From assembly GCF_052324685.1 (NCBI RefSeq), contig NC_135228.1, forward strand, positions 12,281,027 through 12,345,026: a stretch of DNA of 64,000 bases. Direction: 5' to 3'. Both the position numbers and the translations under genes were made by a program. Of this stretch, positions 60,223-64,000 are shown piece by piece (within the stretch, counting starts at the first letter, position 1; each line of letters begins with the position of its first letter). This DNA comes from Brachyhypopomus gauderio. Its lineage: Eukaryota > Chordata > Actinopteri > Gymnotiformes > Hypopomidae. The notes beneath the pieces are model-generated. The model did no database searches. It was given only the letters and a program-made list of their open reading frames with translations, and had not been told where the DNA came from.

Positions 60223-61227
60223 ATGCCAGGCTACACCACCCGGCCAAAGAAGGGCAAGAAGCCCAGCAAGCAGCGTCATGCCTCTTCCCCTGCCCAGCAC
60301 CGCAAGACCACAGTAACCCCTGAGATGATGCAGCAGGACCCTCTCTGTTCGCTCATGCTGCGTCAGGCTCAGGAAACCTCCACCACGGAGATGGCGGAGT
60401 ATTATCGCGAGACCGCGGAAAGAATGTGGCGAGAGCGACACCCCTCTCCTTCCCGGGACCGCTCACCTCTATGGGTAGGTGCCGTAGAGATCTGCGCCAC
60501 CGAGAAAACCCCAGAGGGCGAGTTCTCAGAAGAAGGCGAGGATGAGGAAGAGGAAGACCAGGCTCCCTCGGTTTGTTCCACCCCCACCGTATACTACAGT
60601 GAGGGTGAAGAGGGAGAAGAGGAGGTTTATTCCCCCTCTGTATGCTCTGCTCCTACCGTAGACTACGGCGGGGAGGAAGAGGACTACCCTCCATCAGAGT
60701 GTTCCGATCCCACCATAGACTACGGTGGGGAGGAAGAGGACTACCCTCCATCAGTGTATTCCGCTCCTACCGTAGACTACGGTGGGGAGGAAGAGGAGGA
60801 GGGGTCCTACACCGAGGAGGAGGAGGGCTCCTACACGGAGGAGGAGACGCCACCCCCTTCGGAGCTCTCCGCCGGGACGGTGAAGAGGAGGAGGAGGAGT
60901 CCAGAGGCGGGCTCATCCCCCGAGCGCTCCCAAGGTAGCGAAATGGACTGTTCCCGGGGTGGCAGCTCGGAGCAGCCCATGAGCTGGAGCCGTGGCAGTG
61001 AGGAGGCGATGGAGGAAGAGGAAGTCACCCCCACTGCCGGGTCCAGAGGGAGATTGCAAGGCGGAGATGGGTTCCCGTACGGGCCACCGAGGGGAGAGTC
61101 CAGCCGCGCTGCACCAGGCGCGTCCACCAGCCGCGCTGCACCCGGTGGAGGGTTTGCAGTGAGGGCTGGAGGAGGACCGCCCACCGCAGCGCCTGCAGCA
61201 CCAGCAGCTCCCGTCTCTCTCCCCTGA
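60223..61227 (+). CDS. Intact acidic repeat ORF in an LTR element, function unknown
   Basis: It starts 30 bases after the LTR end (ATG preceded by CACCAAACC) and encodes 334 aa. Residues 1-85 are basic and polar (MPGYTTRPKKGKKPSKQRHA; EYYRETAERMWRERHPSPSR). The next part has about three imperfect 19-residue repeats of the type PSVCSAPTVDYGGEEEDYP, giving a strongly acidic, tyrosine-bearing block. It then turns basic (KRRRRSPEAGSSPERSQ) and finally Gly/Ala/Pro-rich. It sits where gag would be but shows no gag, zinc knuckle, protease or RT motif that I recognise. The open frame continues upstream to 59815, through the nested LTR, which is artefactual. A diverged gag or a captured host exon are both possible. 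Confidence 0.6.
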   Translation: MPGYTTRPKKGKKPSKQRHASSPAQHRKTTVTPEMMQQDPLCSLMLRQAQETSTTEMAEYYRETAERMWRERHPSPSRDRSPLWVGAVEICATEKTPEGEFSEEGEDEEEEDQAPSVCSTPTVYYSEGEEGEEEVYSPSVCSAPTVDYGGEEEDYPPSECSDPTIDYGGEEEDYPPSVYSAPTVDYGGEEEEEGSYTEEEEGSYTEEETPPPSELSAGTVKRRRRSPEAGSSPERSQGSEMDCSRGGSSEQPMSWSRGSEEAMEEEEVTPTAGSRGRLQGGDGFPYGPPRGESSRAAPGASTSRAAPGGGFAVRAGGGPPTAAPAAPAAPVSLP

Positions 61228-61410
61228 TCGCTCTCCTACTGGCGTGTAGCTTGGCGCCTGTTGCATGTGTGTCTGTCCCTGTGTTCGTATGTATTCCCGT
61301 ATGTCTGCCTAATCTCCTTTTCCCTTTCGTGCTTCTGTGTGTTAATATTCCTGTTTGTGTGTTTGTAAACGTCCCGTTGAATGTGTCTTCCCAGGGAGGG
61401 TGTTCTAGGC

Positions 61411-61590
61411 CAGGGGTGGGCAATTAATTTTTACAAGGGGCCACATGAGAAACCTGAATTGTGTGAGAGGGCCACACAAACAATAATGACGTCATCACAG
61501 TGGCTCCGCCCACCTCACGCAAACTTCCGCGAGTGTTCTCCGAAACGATGTGTGTTGGTATAAAGAAACACCCCTCAAAAACAGGGGAAG
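61411..61590. mobile_element. hAT-type left end fragment
   Basis: It begins CAGGGGTGGGCAATTAATTT, followed by GGGGCCACATGAGAAAC and GAGAGGGCCACACAA, a terminal pattern common to hAT-type elements. The right end is not found. Confidence 0.55.
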
Positions 61591-61611
61591 GAATATTTAC
61601 CTGACCAATTT

Positions 61612-62495
61612 TAATGTTGCTTTTTGTTTCAGATTTGAAAAGTGCTGGAATTTAGGCTAAATACTTGAAAATGTTTGAAATTGTAACTACTTCGTTTCAC
61701 AACAAATAGCCATCTGAATGAACAGTTTTTTTGTATTACGTTAACAAATACGAGCTTCTTGTCATTCCAGGACGAAACATGAGAGAACGTGAAGACGTTA
61801 AGATTGGGCGTTTTGAAAATAAACAATTAAATAATGTGAATAAAAAAGCGTATTATTTCGGATCATTTCGAATATATGTATAAATATTTAACTTAATTAA
61901 GTTTAACGTGCTGGGAAATATTGAAATGGACATTGAAAGTGACGTTAATTCCACCTTGTAAAGGTGTATGAACCTTGCAAACATGACTTTGTTCATTGTG
62001 CTGAAGCGCGGCGCGCGCGAAGTTACAAAATTCGAGAGGTGCACGACCTTGCGAATCAACAGCGCGTGAGGCCCTCCACCACGGCGATTACATAATTTTC
62101 GCCGCGCGGACACTCGCGCCGCGTCAAGTATAAACCTGGCTTAAACCTAGCTTTAAAGCACTTCTACAGCACTTTCAAGGTCCATTTCAATATTTCCCAG
62201 CTGACTCAGGTTCTCTCTAAGCTCGGTTTCTGGAACGGAAAACCCTGAGCTTTCGTTAACTCTGAGTTTACTTACCCGGTTTCTGGAATACCCCCCTGTT
62301 CAGTCAGCTATTTGTTGTGAATCGAAATACAGTTACAATTTCAAGCATTTTGAAGTACTTTAGCCTAAATTCCAGCACTTTTCAAACCTGGAACACAATG
62401 CACAATTAAAATTCGTCACATAAATTTTCCGCCGTTTGCGGAGGTTCGCGCGAGGTGCAACGTTCACTCCTGAAAGTATAAATTCAGCCTTAACT
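61612..62495 (-). repeat. Dispersed repeat, reverse copy, with inverted arms
   Basis: 61740-62160 is the reverse complement of sequence in 47961-48560. In addition, 61612-61712 and 62318-62420 are inverted copies of each other (GAAAAGTGCTGGAATTTAGG and its complement). A Harbinger fragment (62200-62303, GAGCTTTCGTTAACTCTGAG) lies inside. Confidence 0.7.
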
Positions 62496-63665
62496 TGTCG
62501 CTGATGTAGCAGATACATATGTTAGTTTATGGATTATGAACGGGGCACCATCCTGATTGCTCAGGAACCAGTATTGTGATAACGGAGTTAGGTGGAATAT
62601 GGTTTGATCAGTCTCATTACTAAAGGGTTAAGTTCTGGTTCCGCGCAGTGACCTAATACCATCGACCAAAATATGCATTTACCACCGTGACAAGATGAAT
62701 AAATGTCCACAATTATTAAATGGTTAATATTACAATTGATACAAAGCATATGAATGATTTGGCTCAAATTGAAACTAAACCTATATGTGAATCTACTAAT
62801 TTAAACCAGGGATATAATAGTGAACAACAAAGAATATAAAATTAAACAACAATAGCGAGTGATAAACAACTGTTGGATCATGAGATTTATTTATTTAACT
62901 ATCCTAAGGCTTGCCTAACTAGCGTAGGACCCAGGGACGGACACGAGGTCTTTAGAGAGAGAATAGAAAAGAAGAAAGAGGACGTTTGGGCAGGTTAATG
63001 GTAACAGTATTTACTATTTTGGACTCCGGGAGAAATAGCAGCTGGCAACCCCAAAACAGCATATGAACTGAGCGTCTTACTTCGAAGGAGAGACGTGGTT
63101 ACGCGGACCAACCGGTGCGCGTTCACGGTTCGTTTCTTGTGGCGGCTAAGGTCTGCGGAGCAGGTCACGTGAGACGGCTCGGGTCGCGGAGGCTTAGCGG
63201 TGACGTCACAGTCGAAGCTTGAGGGCGCAGACAAACTTGTGCAGATGACTTGACTGAGAAAGAAGATGAGCTTGACTTGAACGACTAGACGAAATAAAAG
63301 TACTTTTGACGACGAAACGTAGAATAAAGAAAATAAAATAAAATAAAGAAGAATCTTCTGTTGGACTCTGTGAGAGCGTTAGTTGCGGTTTCTTGGCATC
63401 GCTCTTCTGGACACGGCGGTGTTCGGCGTGAGTCCAGCGAACAGTCGCAATGGTTTGGCGTGTTCGAGTCTTTGAGTCTCGGCGACTCTGGCGAAGTTCT
63501 CCAAGTCTTCCCAAATTACCAGGCTGCCAAGCTCTTGTTTCGCTTCGAGCAAGGGCTTTTAAAACAAGTTTTAGGGGCGTAATTGTAAGACGCTTTCATG
63601 TTCATCAGGCCATTGACCATTGGCCTTTATTAATGAATATTCATGACCTTTGCCCAGACAAAGGG

Positions 63666-63705
<40 letters not shown>

Positions 63706-64000
63706 CGAGGGGTGCCCGTCTTTCCAGGTCTAGTTAATGACTTAACCAAAGAAGACAGATTAACACAATATGAAGACAAAAGGGAATTCCTAAATAACTT
63801 GTCTTACATACTCTGCCTAAACAAGAATTAATTTGGTTCTATTAGTCTACACATTGAGCATTTCCACTTTTGGACAATAAATGACACATAGGCTAATGCA
63901 CAGACAGGCATAAATGTGAGGTCACATACGCACACATGAGAATGATTACATTCAATGAGTAACATACAAACTAATACATAGATATGTGTATGCCTTATAT
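62496..64000. other. No gene recognised; includes a (GA)n tract
   Basis: Contains a GC-rich, CpG-containing stretch at 63080-63260 and a (GA)n microsatellite at 63669-63702. No frame could be tied to a family. Confidence 0.45.

Larger units (their letters stand above)
57530..61410 (+). mobile_element. Non-autonomous LTR retrotransposon (TGTCACG family), 3' truncated
   Basis: The 5' LTR is 57530-57575 plus 59958-60192, about 281 bp once the inserted element is removed; the solo copies are 338-339 bp. It starts TGTCACGTTACGG and ends CCACCGTTACA. The internal region has one long ORF (60223-61227), no pol, and a purine-rich AGGGAGGG tract at 61393. The 3' LTR is absent; a transposon end (CAGGGGTGGGCAATTAATTT) begins at 61411. 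Confidence 0.8.

Overview
The window is vertebrate nuclear DNA and almost certainly teleost. The genes have short exons with GT-AG borders, and the spaces between them are packed with fish-type repeats: Tc1, hAT, PIF/Harbinger, Gypsy LTRs, L2, a tRNA-derived SINE and (CA)n/(GA)n/(C)n tracts. No bacterial, viral-genome or organelle features are present. Exon chains below were joined by hand from splice sites, reading-frame continuity and family resemblance; no alignment was run.

Host genes: (1) lcp2 (SLP-76 adaptor), minus strand, about 1857-11850, at least 19 coding exons running from the SAM domain to the C-terminal SH2 domain. (2) zmat2 (spliceosomal U1-type zinc finger), minus strand, 29056-31617, six exons, complete. 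(3) slbp2 (germline-type histone stem-loop binding protein), plus strand, 32448-34655, eight exons, complete, head-to-head with zmat2. (4) fam53c (FAM53 family), plus strand, 5' non-coding exon ending at 36054 and coding exons between 37362 and 43260. lcp2, ZMAT2 and FAM53C all lie on human 5q, so a conserved block is plausible.

Repeat regions: 12.6-18.6 kb is an old hAT-like element split by a 5.1-kb PIF/Harbinger transposon (TSD CTG), which itself holds a MITE, a solo LTR and an hAT element. 19.5-25.3 kb holds decayed Tc1 copies, a solo LTR and a 2.3-kb CACTGA-ended element. 38.1-40.3 kb is a second, decayed Harbinger copy inside a fam53c intron. 45-62.5 kb is a gene-free nest of DNA transposons and LTR retrotransposons. 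Its clearest case is a complete LTR element (57576-59952) inserted into the LTR of another element (57530-61410) that carries an intact, unusual acidic ORF. I found no host gene from 43.3 kb to the end.

The four host genes have unrelated roles: T-cell signalling, splicing, histone mRNA control and nuclear import. Target-site duplications (TSDs) were read by eye and fix the borders of eleven insertions exactly or nearly so. The least explained items are the acidic ORF at 60223-61227, a 62-bp-armed hairpin at 47445-47590, long inverted arms at 46.7/50.4 kb, and a MITE family with a 6-bp TSD.
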